Assembly (NCBI RefSeq): GCF_018613795.1
Contig: NZ_JAGGPN010000028.1
Location: forward strand, 62,001 to 126,000
Direction: 5' to 3'
From: Arthrobacter sp. ISL-65
GTDB taxonomy: Bacteria > Actinomycetota > Actinomycetes > Actinomycetales > Micrococcaceae
DNA length: 64,000 nt
Under the pieces are notes generated by a model. That model saw only the letters and a list, made by a program, of their open reading frames with translations. It made no database searches and was not told the DNA's origin. The position numbers and the translations under genes are program-made. This document shows, piece by piece, positions 1-8,490 of the stretch. How positions within the stretch are numbered: position 1 is the stretch's first letter; each line of letters opens with the position of its first letter.

Positions 1-590
1 ACCCGGTGACCCCGGTCGAGGAGACGATGGAGGCCCTGCACGACGTCGTGAAGGCGGGAAAGGCGCGGTACATCGGAGCGTCAAGCATGTGGGCCTGGCA
101 ATTCGCCCGAATGCAGCATGTGGCGGAGCTGCATGGCTGGACCAGGTTCGTGTCCATGCAGGACCAGTACAACCTCCTCGAGCGGGAGGAGGAACGCGAA
201 ATGCACCCGTTCTGCCAGGCCACGGGTGTGGGCGTCATCCCCTGGAGCCCGCTGGCGCGGGGAAACCTGACCCGGCCGTGGGGTGCTGCCGGGTCCGGGA
301 CACGGCAGGACACGGACGAGTTCGGCAAGGGGCTGTACAAGCAGGACGAGGACGCGAACAGGGCCATCGTTGACGCAGTCGCCGCCGTGGCGGACGATCG
401 TGGCGTGCCAATGGCGCAAATCGCTTTGGCCTGGAGCGCGGGCAAGTCCGCCGTCACCGCCCCCATCATTGGGGCGACGAAGGAACGCCATATCGACGAC
501 GCCGCTGCCGCCGTCGGGCTTTCACTGACCGAGTCGGAGGTCCGGCGCCTCGAAGAGAGCTACACGCCCCGCAACCCCTCCGGGTTCTGA
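1..590 (+). CDS. Aldo/keto reductase, C-terminal part (5' end outside window)
   Basis: The reading frame is open to the left edge, so this is the C-terminal ~195 residues of a longer protein. The family is an NAD(P)H-dependent aldo/keto reductase with a TIM-barrel fold, reducing aldehydes or ketones in the cytoplasm. Visible hallmarks are the GKARYIGASSM strand, the SMQDQYNLLERE segment, the IPWSPLARG stretch, and the C-terminal PIIGATKERHIDDA segment that contacts the NADP phosphate. This resembles the YajO/KAR-beta-like subfamily. The catalytic Asp/Tyr/Lys part lies outside the window. Its 3' end overlaps the convergent ACT-domain gene by about 31 bp. The substrate cannot be inferred. Confidence 0.93.
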   Translation, partial: PVTPVEETMEALHDVVKAGKARYIGASSMWAWQFARMQHVAELHGWTRFVSMQDQYNLLEREEEREMHPFCQATGVGVIPWSPLARGNLTRPWGAAGSGTRQDTDEFGKGLYKQDEDANRAIVDAVAAVADDRGVPMAQIALAWSAGKSAVTAPIIGATKERHIDDAAAAVGLSLTESEVRRLEESYTPRNPSGF

Positions 591-1507
591 CCGACCCGCA
601 GGGGCTCCCGGTGCGCCAGGATTTCGGCGAGCTCCGCGAGCCGGTGGGCGCGGGCCGACTCGGCGGGCGTGAACGGCTCGCCGGGACGGAAAAAGGTGAT
701 GGGTCCGTGCCAGGCGGTCGGGATCTTCAGGATGGTGCCGGCGTCGTTCGTTTCCGTGCCGTTCGCTAGGGCGTGGCGGGCTGACTCGCTGCCGGGGTCG
801 AGGATTCGGGCGGACAGCAGTTCCGCCACGGCCAGCGGCAGTTCCCCGGGAGTGGCCGCGATCCGGGCGGCCAGGCTCAGGGCCCTGGTCTGTCCGTCGG
901 CCATGGCCAAGGCGGTGGTGGGCCAGACCTGCGAGCTCCGTCCGCCGCCGTCCGTCAGGGCCTCCAGCAGCTGGCGCTCGCTGACCTCGCCGGGGGCGGA
1001 GATCACGAATTCGTCCATCACGCCGCCCCGAACCGGATGGACGTGGATGCCCAGGATGTTGGTGTCCAGCAGCGCCAGGGACCTGGTGATCCGCTTGAGG
1101 GAGCCGGGCTCGTCGCGGAGCACGGTCCGGGCTCGCCACAGCGCAGGTGCCGTGCCAAGGCGCCGGCGGTGACGCAGCGCGGGTGCGTGGAGCCACCGCC
1201 GCAGGATCCGCGCGGCGGACGGCTCGGCCACCCAGATGACCAGGACGGTGGCCGTCAGCGTCAGGACCAGCACCTTGGCCAGATAAGGCAGATGCGTCTG
1301 CACCACCAGCGCGTGCACCAGCAGTTCGATCGGGAGCATGACAGCGACATTGGCCACCGTGAGGCGCGTCTTGGTGGGCTCAGGCATCTGCCCGCAGACC
1401 TCGCAGCTCAGTTCGGCCGCTGGGGTGTCCGGCACGTGGTGGTTCGGCTTGTGTTGGTTCCGCGGACGGGGCTTCGGCGAGGCGAGGCTGGGTTTGGGGG
1501 GCTTCAT
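560..1507 (-). CDS. ACT-domain membrane protein, amino-acid-binding type
   Basis: A 315-residue protein. It has a basic Pro-rich N-terminus with a CxxC pair (C35, C38), two predicted membrane segments at about 52-70 and 76-94, then a cytoplasmic ACT-like domain at about 126-190. The ACT region reads TVLRDEPGSLKRITRSLALL and is followed by a strand-rich stretch typical of small-molecule-binding ACT folds. The remaining ~120 C-terminal residues are not recognised. ACT domains commonly bind amino acids and control enzymes or transporters; a sensing or regulatory role is inferred. The start ATG is at 1507. The 3' end overlaps the neighbouring aldo/keto reductase tail to tail. Confidence 0.75.
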   Translation of the reverse strand: MKPPKPSLASPKPRPRNQHKPNHHVPDTPAAELSCEVCGQMPEPTKTRLTVANVAVMLPIELLVHALVVQTHLPYLAKVLVLTLTATVLVIWVAEPSAARILRRWLHAPALRHRRRLGTAPALWRARTVLRDEPGSLKRITRSLALLDTNILGIHVHPVRGGVMDEFVISAPGEVSERQLLEALTDGGGRSSQVWPTTALAMADGQTRALSLAARIAATPGELPLAVAELLSARILDPGSESARHALANGTETNDAGTILKIPTAWHGPITFFRPGEPFTPAESARAHRLAELAEILAHREPLRVGQNPEGLRGV

Positions 1508-1584
1508 GCTCCCAGCCTGCCCGGCCGCTGTTACGGGGGGATTGCCCCCGCGTTCCGATCCCGCGAACCATCCCGAGACGCCCG

Positions 1585-1646
1585 GAGTTTTTGTACAGAT
1601 AATGGCCTCTGAGGGTTTTTTGCGCCCAATATCTGTAGAAAAACTC
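1585..1646. repeat. AT-rich 17-bp inverted repeat in intergenic DNA
   Basis: GAGTTTTTGTACAGATA at 1585-1601 is repeated in inverted form at 1630-1646 (TATCTGTAGAAAAACTC) with a single mismatch and a 28-nt loop. The element lies between two divergently oriented genes (ends at 1507 and 1791) and is notably AT-rich for this genome. It could be a hairpin in a transcript, a paired operator, or a dispersed repeat. Nothing else is evident in 1508-1790. Confidence 0.7.
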
Positions 1647-1790
1647 GCGCCATGGTCCGGGGCTTGGCCTCCCCGTTTCCGGGGCTATGGCCAGCCCCCG
1701 GCCCGGTCCCTACACTGAAAAGACCAGCGTGCGGAGCTCCCGTACAGCGGCCTGCTCGCACGGAAAAGTCGACTCTTAGAGAGCACCGTA

Positions 1791-2753
1791 ATGCCCATCA
1801 GCATCAGTTCAGGCCATACCCGCCGCCGTGCCGCCGCAGGGTTTCTCGCCCTCGCCGCGCTCCTGGTCCCCGCACCCGTCGCCTCCGCCGGAGAGGCCCG
1901 ATCGGACGACGTCGCCCCCGTCATCCTGCTGGACGGGGCCAAGGGTGCCGAGGGCATCGCGGCCGCCGGCAGCACCAAATTCTTCGCCGGCGACCTCGTC
2001 ACCGGGGACATCTACCGTGGCGACATCCGCAAGGACAAAGCCACTAAGTTCATCGATGCGCCCGCGGGCAGGATGGCCGTGGGCATGAAGGCAGACCGGC
2101 GTAACGATCTGCTGTTCGTGGCCGGCGGCCCCACCGGCCAGGCCTATGTGTACGACACCGACACAGGAAAGACGGTCAAGACCTACCAGCTGACCAAGAA
2201 GGAAGCCTTCATCAATGACGTGGCGCTCACGGACCACGGAGCCTGGTTCACCAACTCGCGGCGGGGTGAGCTGTACTTCATTCCGGTGGACGACGACGGT
2301 GACCTCGGCAGCGTCCGCACGCTGACGCTGAAGGGCCCCGCGGCGGATACCAGCAAGCAGTTCAACCTCAACGGCATCGCCTACTCACGCGACGCCGGCC
2401 GTCTGGTGGTGGCGCACACGGGCAACCAGGCGCTGTACACGGTCAGCCCGCGGAGCGGAGCCAGCACAGCGATCAAGGGCGTGAAAGTACCCAACGTCGA
2501 CGGCATCCTGGTCAAGGGAGACACCGTCTGGGCCGTCCAAAACATGTCCAACCAGATCAGCAGGCTCCGGGCGAACTTCCACGATTCAACCGCAAAGCTG
2601 CGGGAAGTCATCAAGAGCCCGAACTTCAACATTCCGACGACGGCCGCCCTCTTCGATGACACCCTCGCCGCCGTCAACGCCAAGTTTGGAGTGCCGAACG
2701 CCAAGACCTTCGAAGTGGTCACCGTAAACGCACGCACCAACGCCACCAAGTAG
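1791..2753 (+). CDS. Secreted beta-propeller-like protein (SMP-30/NHL-like)
   Basis: A 320-residue exported protein. Residues 1-33 form a Sec signal peptide: RRR charge cluster, hydrophobic core LALAALLVPAPV, and ASA cleavage site. The mature part is built of repeated strand motifs, such as GAKGAEGIAAAGSTKFFAGD, FINDVALTDHGAWFTNS and LNGIAYSRDAGRLVVAHTGN. These are typical of six-bladed propellers of the SMP-30/gluconolactonase-like group. Such proteins are often mislabelled superoxide dismutase in actinobacterial databases; no metal-dismutase motif is visible. It starts at the first ATG and appears monocistronic. Its extracellular or cell-wall function is unknown. Confidence 0.75.
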   Translation: MPISISSGHTRRRAAAGFLALAALLVPAPVASAGEARSDDVAPVILLDGAKGAEGIAAAGSTKFFAGDLVTGDIYRGDIRKDKATKFIDAPAGRMAVGMKADRRNDLLFVAGGPTGQAYVYDTDTGKTVKTYQLTKKEAFINDVALTDHGAWFTNSRRGELYFIPVDDDGDLGSVRTLTLKGPAADTSKQFNLNGIAYSRDAGRLVVAHTGNQALYTVSPRSGASTAIKGVKVPNVDGILVKGDTVWAVQNMSNQISRLRANFHDSTAKLREVIKSPNFNIPTTAALFDDTLAAVNAKFGVPNAKTFEVVTVNARTNATK

Positions 2754-2905
2754 TCCCAGCCAGTAGGCCCGACTGGGGAGACGAACACAACAAGACAGCA
2801 GGCGGCCTCCACGGGAAGGCGGGGGCCGCACCCCGTTAAGCTGGTAAGCGGACGCCAGTGCCGCCGTCGTCAGTTCCAAACTGCAACGAAAGGCGCGAAT
2901 CCCCC

Positions 2906-3982
2906 GTGAAGCTGCTGGTCGAGATGTTCACCCTTGCCCCGGCAAACAAGGATCATCACGTCGCCGTGCGGTGCGCCGTGGGCGTCTTCGTGCCGCTGAT
3001 CACCCTGGTGCTCCTGGGCCGCCTGGACCTGGCGATCTTTGCCTCCTTCGGCGCATTCACCGGCATCTACGGCCGCGGCGAGCTGCACCGCAAGCGGTTC
3101 TTCATCCAGGTCCGGGCGGGTGCGCTCATGCTGGTGGTGATACTGCTGGCCACGCTGACCGCCCGGGTCGTGCATGCCGGCGGCCTGTCCCAGGCGGCGA
3201 GCATCTGGCTGCAGGTGCTGGCCACCACCCTCGTGGCCGGCGGCTGCTCACTGGTGATCGCCCGGTGGCGGCACCGGCCGGCAGGCTCGCTGTTCCACAT
3301 CTTCGCCTTCGCGGCGATCGCGTCCATCCCCAACCAGCCGCCGTTGTGGCAGTGCATGCTGGTATCCGCCCTGACCACGCTCTTTTGCCTGGCCGTCGGG
3401 CTGTCCTCCCGGGTGCTGCGGAGCCACCGGACGCCGTGGGAAATGCCCCCGCCCGTCCGCCTTGCCGCGGAAGAGAAGCGGGCGGCCGGGCTTGAGGCGC
3501 TGGGCTACCTCGTGGCAGCGGGGCTCGCAGGCACCACTGCCACCCTCGTAGGCCAGCTGCTCGGCTTCGGGCACAACTATTGGGCCATGGTGGCGGCCGT
3601 GGTTCCGCTGGTGGGACGCACCACGCGGCACCGCATCGCCCGCGGCGTCCAGAGGATCATCGGCACGGTGCTGGGCCTCATTCTCCTCGCGGGCATCCTG
3701 CTGCTGCAGCCCGTGCCGTGGCAGACGGTCCTGGTGATCGCCATCTGCCAGTTCGGCGCCGAACTCTTCATCGCCCGGAACTACGTGCTGGCCCAGGTCT
3801 TCGTGACGCCGCTGGCGCTGACCTCCACGCTGCTCGTGTCCCCGGCAGCACCCGGCATCCTTCTCCGGGACCGGATCGTGGAAACGGTGATCGGCGCCAC
3901 CGTTGGAATCGCCGTGGTGCTGGCCCCCGCCGTGTGGTCCCGGGTTTCGCGGCGGACCTCTGCGGAAGTGCGGGCGCGGTAG
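2906..3982 (+). CDS. FUSC-family integral membrane protein
   Basis: A 358-residue polytopic membrane protein with two blocks of hydrophobic segments around a central soluble linker (about 165-195). Each block carries the pattern of fusaric acid resistance/aromatic acid exporter-like (FUSC) proteins, such as RLDLAIFASFGAFTGIYGRGE and NYWAMVAAVVPLVGRT followed by HRIARGVQRIIGTVLG. FUSC proteins are putative exporters of aromatic acids or antimicrobials; the substrate is unknown. The GTG start at 2906 is chosen because a GAAAGG-like ribosome site precedes it and the protein then begins VKLLVEMFTLAP. An upstream ATG at 2858 in the same frame would only add an unconserved-looking leader. Confidence 0.8.
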   Translation: MKLLVEMFTLAPANKDHHVAVRCAVGVFVPLITLVLLGRLDLAIFASFGAFTGIYGRGELHRKRFFIQVRAGALMLVVILLATLTARVVHAGGLSQAASIWLQVLATTLVAGGCSLVIARWRHRPAGSLFHIFAFAAIASIPNQPPLWQCMLVSALTTLFCLAVGLSSRVLRSHRTPWEMPPPVRLAAEEKRAAGLEALGYLVAAGLAGTTATLVGQLLGFGHNYWAMVAAVVPLVGRTTRHRIARGVQRIIGTVLGLILLAGILLLQPVPWQTVLVIAICQFGAELFIARNYVLAQVFVTPLALTSTLLVSPAAPGILLRDRIVETVIGATVGIAVVLAPAVWSRVSRRTSAEVRAR

Positions 3983-4001
3983 GGCGCTATTCGGCCACGG
4001 T

Positions 4002-4463
4002 TTACTCAGCCACCAGGAGCGCCTGGGGCGCGGCCTGTTTCATCCTGGTCTGCAGCCACCTGATCTCCAGCTCAGAGTCACCCTCACACTGCTCCACCAC
4101 GCCCTGGAGTTCCGTGTCGCGCGCCCCCTTCGCGGCCTGCCCCACCATCATCCACGTGACATCGATGTGATTGACCAGCACGTACAGGTCCTGCAGGTCC
4201 AGCATCAGAGCCAGCGGGCCGGACCGGACCTCCGTCATGCCGTTGGCCGTCAGCCGATGCTCCTCCTCGCCCTCGATGTCCTCGCCGTAGCGGTCGATGA
4301 CAGGCTTCAGCGCCTCCCGGTGCGCGTCGCACTTCTTGGCGAACGTCTGCAGGATGAAGTGCACGTCGGGTTCGTCGCCGTGGCCGTCCGCCACCACCCG
4401 GAACGACGACGCGAGCGTGGCCTCCGCCTCGTCCAGCAGGCCGATGTAGACGGGGAGTTTCAT
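4002..4463 (-). CDS. Small all-helical protein coupled to molybdopterin oxidoreductase
   Basis: A 153-residue soluble protein starting MKLPVYIGLLDEAE, preceded by AGGAG. Its ATG overlaps the stop of the upstream oxidoreductase (ATGA, 4460-4463), indicating translational coupling. Composition and spacing of His, Glu and Asp (HGDEPDVHF, CDAHREALKP, EGEEEHRL, HIDVTWMM, EQCEGDSELEIRW) suggest a ferritin- or hemerythrin-like four-helix bundle. No exact metal-binding signature can be asserted. Given the coupling, it may be a chaperone or electron-transfer partner of the molybdoenzyme; this is inference. A longer upstream frame exists but lies inside the preceding gene and is not needed. Confidence 0.7.
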   Translation of the reverse strand: MKLPVYIGLLDEAEATLASSFRVVADGHGDEPDVHFILQTFAKKCDAHREALKPVIDRYGEDIEGEEEHRLTANGMTEVRSGPLALMLDLQDLYVLVNHIDVTWMMVGQAAKGARDTELQGVVEQCEGDSELEIRWLQTRMKQAAPQALLVAE

Positions 4464-6859
4464 CGCTGGGCTCCTGTTGCGCGGCGGGAAGCGGTGGTGT
4501 CCGGGGCCTTCGACGGGCCGTCGCCGGTGCGCAGCTTTTCCACCCGGACGGCCGCGTTTTTGAACAGCGGCTGCTTGGACACGGGATCCCATTCGGTGAT
4601 GGTGAGTTCATTCGCCGCACGGTGCGGCCCGCCGTCGGACGTGTCCCAATACCCGTAGTGGAACGGCGCGAAAACGGTGCCCGGCCGGATGTCCCCGACG
4701 CGCACCGGAACTTCCAGGCTGCCGCGGCGGGACGTCACCCGGGCGATGTCCCCTTCCTGGCAGCCGGCGCGGGCGGCGTCCTCGACGGACATTTCGATCC
4801 ACGGCTCCGGCGCAGCGCCGTTGAGCCGGCGGCTGCGGCCGGTCTTGGTCCGCGTGTGGAAGTGGTAGGCCGTCCTGCCGGTGGTGTAACGCAGCGGGTA
4901 CTCGGCGTCCGGTTCCTCGTGCGGCGGGGTGTAGTCGAGGGCCTTGAGCCAGGCCTTCCCGGGCTGCACCGTTGCCTTGTACTCGGTTTCGCCCGTGGTT
5001 GCGCCGGTGAGGAGGTCGTGGCCGAAGGACTCGCAGTATTCCGGTGCGGTGGGGAACCCGCCGTCGGTGTACAGCCGTTCGGTGCCGGTGGAATGCTCCG
5101 TGCCGGCGGGCTGATCATCGGTGCACGGCCACTGGATGCCGCTGCCGCCCCTGAGTTTGTCGTAGCTGAGACCTGTGTAGTCGCATGGCCGGCCGCGCGA
5201 GCATTCCTTCCACGCCTCGAAGCCGTCCTCCGGGCCGGACCAGTCCAGCAGCGGCCGCCCGTCCTTGTCAGTGAACCCCATCCGGCGGGCATAATCGAGG
5301 AACACGTCCAGATCGCTCCGTGCCTCGCCTGGCGGGTCGACGGCCTTCTCGGACAGGTGGACGGTCCGGTCAGCGTTGGTAAAGGTGCCGGTCTTCTCGC
5401 CCCAGGCAGCGCAGGGGAGGACCACGTCGGCATACTGCGCCGTTTCGGTGAGGTAGATGTCCTGCACCACCAGGAACAGGCTCTCCTGATCCAGGATGTG
5501 CCGGATGCGTTCGAGCTGTGGCATGGAAACGGCCGGGTTCGTGGCGGAAATCCACAGCAGCTCGATGGAACCCTGTTCAACGTAGCGGAAGATCTGCAGG
5601 GCGTGCGTCGGCGGCGCCCAGTCCGGGATGATGGCGGGGTCCACGTTCCATAGCCGGGCCAGGTCCTGCACGTGCTGTGGGTTCTCCCAGTTACGGAAGC
5701 CCGGCAGGTCGCCGTCGGCCCCGCATTCCCTGTTGTTCTGGGCGGTGGGCTGGCCGTTCATCTGCAGCAGGCCGCAGCCGGGCCTGCCCAGCATGCCGCG
5801 GAGCAGGTGCAGGTTGTTGACCTGGCACGCGGACGCCGTCGCGTGGGCCGACTGGTAGAAGCCCTGCAGGACCGTGGAAAGGATCTTTTCTCCGGTGCCG
5901 AAGATCTCCGCGGCCCGCCGCACGTCGGCAGCCTGCACGCCACAGGTTTCCGCCACTTTCTCCGGGGTCCACGGCTCCACCACACTGCGCAGCTGGTCCA
6001 CGTTGGCGGTGTGTTCGGCGATGTAGTCCTCATCGATCCAGCCGTTGGCGAAAAGCTCGCGGACCAGGCCGTTCATCAGCGCCAGGTTGGTGCCCGGATG
6101 AACCGGCAGGTGCACGTCGGCACGGCGGGCCACCTCCGTGTCGCGCGGGTCGACGCACACGAGCTTTGGCGGGTTGGGCCCCTCCAACCGGTCAAGCACG
6201 CGCGCCCACAGGACCGTCTGCGTCTCGGCCATGTTGTGGCCGTAGAGGAAGATGGCGCTGCACTCATCGACGTCGGCATAGCTGCCCGGCTGGCCGTCGG
6301 CACCGAAGGACTCTTTCAGCGAGGCCGCGGCAGTGGCGGTGCACAGCCGCGTGTTGCCGTCCATGTGCGGCGTACCGATCCCGGCCTTGCCGAGGATGCC
6401 CAGCGCGTAGTACTCCTCCAGGAACAACTGCCCGCTGGTGTAGAAGCCGTGGCTGAGCGGGCCCTTGCTGGCCAGCAGCTCCTTGCTCCGCTCCACGATG
6501 CGGCCCATGGCGGTGTCCCAATCGGTTTCCACCAGCCGGCCGTCCACCCTGATCAGCGGGCGCGTCAGGCGGTCCCGGTGCTGCTCGCCCTGCCAGCTGC
6601 CGTAGAGGCCCTTGGGCCCCAGCCGGCCGCGGTTCACCCTGTCCTGCGCGCGGCCGCGGATGCCCACCATTTTCCCGTCCTTGACGGCAATGTCGCAGCC
6701 GCAGCCGTTGCTGCACAGGACGCAGGCTGACTGCACCCAGCGGTCCACGTCGCCGTCGGTCAGCCCCTCGGCCAGGACCTGGTCCACGCGCCCGGGCCAG
6801 GCCTGGCCGCTTCCATGCGGTGTCCGCTCACCCCAGATGTCTGCGATCCGGTCCGTCAT
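4460..6859 (-). CDS. Molybdopterin oxidoreductase (nitrate reductase/formate dehydrogenase-like)
   Basis: A 799-residue catalytic subunit of the DMSO-reductase family. From the ATG at 6859 (GGAGG eight bases upstream) it has an N-terminal cluster region with C46, C49, C53 and C55. The NRGRLGPKGL motif follows, in which the usual fourth cluster cysteine (LCxKG) is glycine (G81) while the conserved lysine K83 is kept. The candidate molybdenum ligand is C173 in GNTRLCTATAAASL. The middle carries MGD-binding motifs (YGHNMAETQ, CVDPRDTEVA, HPGTNLALMNGL, QMNGQPTAQNNRE). The C-terminal molydop-binding domain includes RTKTGRSRRLNGAAPEPW. No twin-arginine signal is seen, so it is probably cytoplasmic. 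It could be an assimilatory nitrate reductase or a formate dehydrogenase-like enzyme; context does not decide. Confidence 0.85.
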   Translation of the reverse strand: MTDRIADIWGERTPHGSGQAWPGRVDQVLAEGLTDGDVDRWVQSACVLCSNGCGCDIAVKDGKMVGIRGRAQDRVNRGRLGPKGLYGSWQGEQHRDRLTRPLIRVDGRLVETDWDTAMGRIVERSKELLASKGPLSHGFYTSGQLFLEEYYALGILGKAGIGTPHMDGNTRLCTATAAASLKESFGADGQPGSYADVDECSAIFLYGHNMAETQTVLWARVLDRLEGPNPPKLVCVDPRDTEVARRADVHLPVHPGTNLALMNGLVRELFANGWIDEDYIAEHTANVDQLRSVVEPWTPEKVAETCGVQAADVRRAAEIFGTGEKILSTVLQGFYQSAHATASACQVNNLHLLRGMLGRPGCGLLQMNGQPTAQNNRECGADGDLPGFRNWENPQHVQDLARLWNVDPAIIPDWAPPTHALQIFRYVEQGSIELLWISATNPAVSMPQLERIRHILDQESLFLVVQDIYLTETAQYADVVLPCAAWGEKTGTFTNADRTVHLSEKAVDPPGEARSDLDVFLDYARRMGFTDKDGRPLLDWSGPEDGFEAWKECSRGRPCDYTGLSYDKLRGGSGIQWPCTDDQPAGTEHSTGTERLYTDGGFPTAPEYCESFGHDLLTGATTGETEYKATVQPGKAWLKALDYTPPHEEPDAEYPLRYTTGRTAYHFHTRTKTGRSRRLNGAAPEPWIEMSVEDAARAGCQEGDIARVTSRRGSLEVPVRVGDIRPGTVFAPFHYGYWDTSDGGPHRAANELTITEWDPVSKQPLFKNAAVRVEKLRTGDGPSKAPDTTASRRATGAQR

Positions 6860-6936
6860 GGGGTCAGCCTCCAAGGATGGTAAGTGAACTTACTGCCCTT
6901 AGGTTACCCGCCGCCGTCACCAGCGGAAGGGCTAAG

Positions 6937-8232
6937 TCATGAGCGTTCGACGGCGGCCTCCCGGCCCGGTGCCGCGGCGATCGCATGGGGCACGCCCACC
7001 AGGGCGACGACCGCAAAGACGGCGGCGGCCGCGAACACGTAGAAGCCCCACGGGTAGGCGATGCCGGCGGCCACGAGCGTTCCGGTGACGGCCGGGCCCA
7101 TGATTGCGCCGAACCTGCCCACGCCGGCAGCGAAGCCGAGGGCGGTGCCGCGGAGCCGGGCCGGAAACAGTTGGCTGACCCAGGCGTAGACCAGGACCTG
7201 CGAGCTGAAAACGAAGACGCCGGTCACGAACACGGCCGCGTTGAGCAGCAGCTCGCTTTGCACCTTGATGCTGAGGACGGCAAGGAAGACGGCGGAAAGC
7301 CCGAACCACAGCAGGACAATCTTCTTCGTCCCGTGCTTGTCCGCCAAGATTCCGGCCACCACGAGGCCCGCGACGGCGCCGACATTCAGGACCAGCAGCA
7401 GCACCAGGCCCGCGCTGACGGTGTACCCGGCGGAGGCCATGAGCTGCGGCAGCCAGGTGTTCAGGCCGTACACCAGCAGGAGGCCCATGAAGGAAGCAAC
7501 CGCGATGCCGAGGGCGACGAAGGGGTAAGGCTTGCGGATGAGGTCGCGGAAGCCGGCCTGGGGTGCTTCGGCCCGCGGCGTGGCGGCGGGCCGGGCGTCG
7601 CGGCTCCGGGTTTCTGCCCCTGCTGCCGCTGTTTCCTGCTCCGCCGCATGCGCAGCCGGCAGGGTTTCCGGCAGCCGGAACCACAGGAGCGGGACCAAGG
7701 CGAAACCGGCCACGCCGCCAACGATGAACATGATGCGCCAGTCGGGCACCACCAGAAGGGCCAGGAACGCGGTGGCGACGGCGCCCACGTGGTACCCGGT
7801 CATGGTCCTGGTGGTGGACTTGCCGGCGGTGCCGGCCGGGGCGTAGTCATTCATGTAGGCCAGTGCGGCGGGAAGGCAGGCGCCCAAACCCAGCCCGGCG
7901 AGGAGGCGGAAGATGCCGAAAACGGCCACGTTCGGCGCAAAGACCACCGCGATCGTGAAGAGGGAAAACCACGCCACGCAGGCCACGAGGAGGCGGCGCC
8001 GTCCCAGCCGGTCGGAAAGCGGTGCGATGAAAAGCGCCCCGATGCCCACGCCCACCAGTGAAATGGTGGCTGCGTAGGTGGCCCCGATGGCATCGAAGCC
8101 CAGCTCGTGGGTCTTAATCAGGGTCGGTATGACGGTGCCCAGCACCACCAGGTCGAATCCGTCCAGCACCATGGCCAGCCAGCAAAGCCAGACGGGCCAC
8201 TGGGAGCGGCGGGCAACAGAGAGCGTTGACAT
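6937..8232 (-). CDS. MFS transporter, aromatic acid:H+ symporter type (PcaK-like)
   Basis: A 431-residue transporter with 12 predicted membrane helices. The first helix carries LDGFDLVVLGTVIP, characteristic of the aromatic acid:H+ symporter (AAHS) family, and the loop 2-3 signature reads SDRLGRRRLL. A long cytoplasmic loop rich in Ala/Glu/Arg separates the two six-helix halves. The start ATG at 8232 has GAGG upstream; an in-frame extension to 8463 would run through the divergent promoter and is rejected. It is divergent from the IclR regulator and lies next to pobA, so 4-hydroxybenzoate or a related aromatic acid is the likely substrate (inference from context plus family). Confidence 0.88.
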   Translation of the reverse strand: MSTLSVARRSQWPVWLCWLAMVLDGFDLVVLGTVIPTLIKTHELGFDAIGATYAATISLVGVGIGALFIAPLSDRLGRRRLLVACVAWFSLFTIAVVFAPNVAVFGIFRLLAGLGLGACLPAALAYMNDYAPAGTAGKSTTRTMTGYHVGAVATAFLALLVVPDWRIMFIVGGVAGFALVPLLWFRLPETLPAAHAAEQETAAAGAETRSRDARPAATPRAEAPQAGFRDLIRKPYPFVALGIAVASFMGLLLVYGLNTWLPQLMASAGYTVSAGLVLLLVLNVGAVAGLVVAGILADKHGTKKIVLLWFGLSAVFLAVLSIKVQSELLLNAAVFVTGVFVFSSQVLVYAWVSQLFPARLRGTALGFAAGVGRFGAIMGPAVTGTLVAAGIAYPWGFYVFAAAAVFAVVALVGVPHAIAAAPGREAAVERS

Positions 8233-8490
8233 GGGAACCTCATCGTCCGGGTAGAAGCTTTTTATGAAATCGAAGGTGGCGCCGACGCGCGTACCGGGCC
8301 GGCCGTGGATTGGACCAAGAGCCTCTGGTGTGCGCCGGAAGTACGCTGGGCCGGAAGTCTTTTTGGGCGGCCTGCGCGGGACTCTTGCCGGGAGCCTGCC
8401 GCATGCCGCTGTTCCATTCGACATGAGAGTTGTATCACCGTCGGGTGTAATCTGGGACAACAAAAACCATTCAATGGAAGTGGGAATGCG
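8233..8490. promoter_or_regulatory. Divergent promoter region of transporter and IclR gene, with operator candidates
   Basis: The 258-bp gap between the transporter and the IclR regulator contains TTCCATTC at 8412-8419 and a near-palindrome CCATTCAATGG at 8467-8477, whose reverse strand reads CTTCCATTGAATGG. The same TTCCATTC core recurs upstream of pobA at 9260. IclR-family regulators of aromatic catabolism typically bind such short repeated sites, so these are proposed operators. The second site overlaps the region just before the IclR ribosome binding site, suggesting autoregulation. Confidence 0.5.

Noticed and set aside
560..590. Frameshift or truncation at the junction of the first two genes
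   Set aside because: Both frames end normally; this is an ordinary tail-to-tail overlap.
5672..6730. Long open frame on the plus strand opposite the molybdopterin oxidoreductase
   Set aside because: No recognisable domain, and the opposite strand carries clear family motifs with a good ribosome binding site.
8305..8490. N-terminal extension of the IclR regulator
   Set aside because: The extension would cross the divergent promoter and operator sites; GTG 8491 has a good ribosome site and normal family length.
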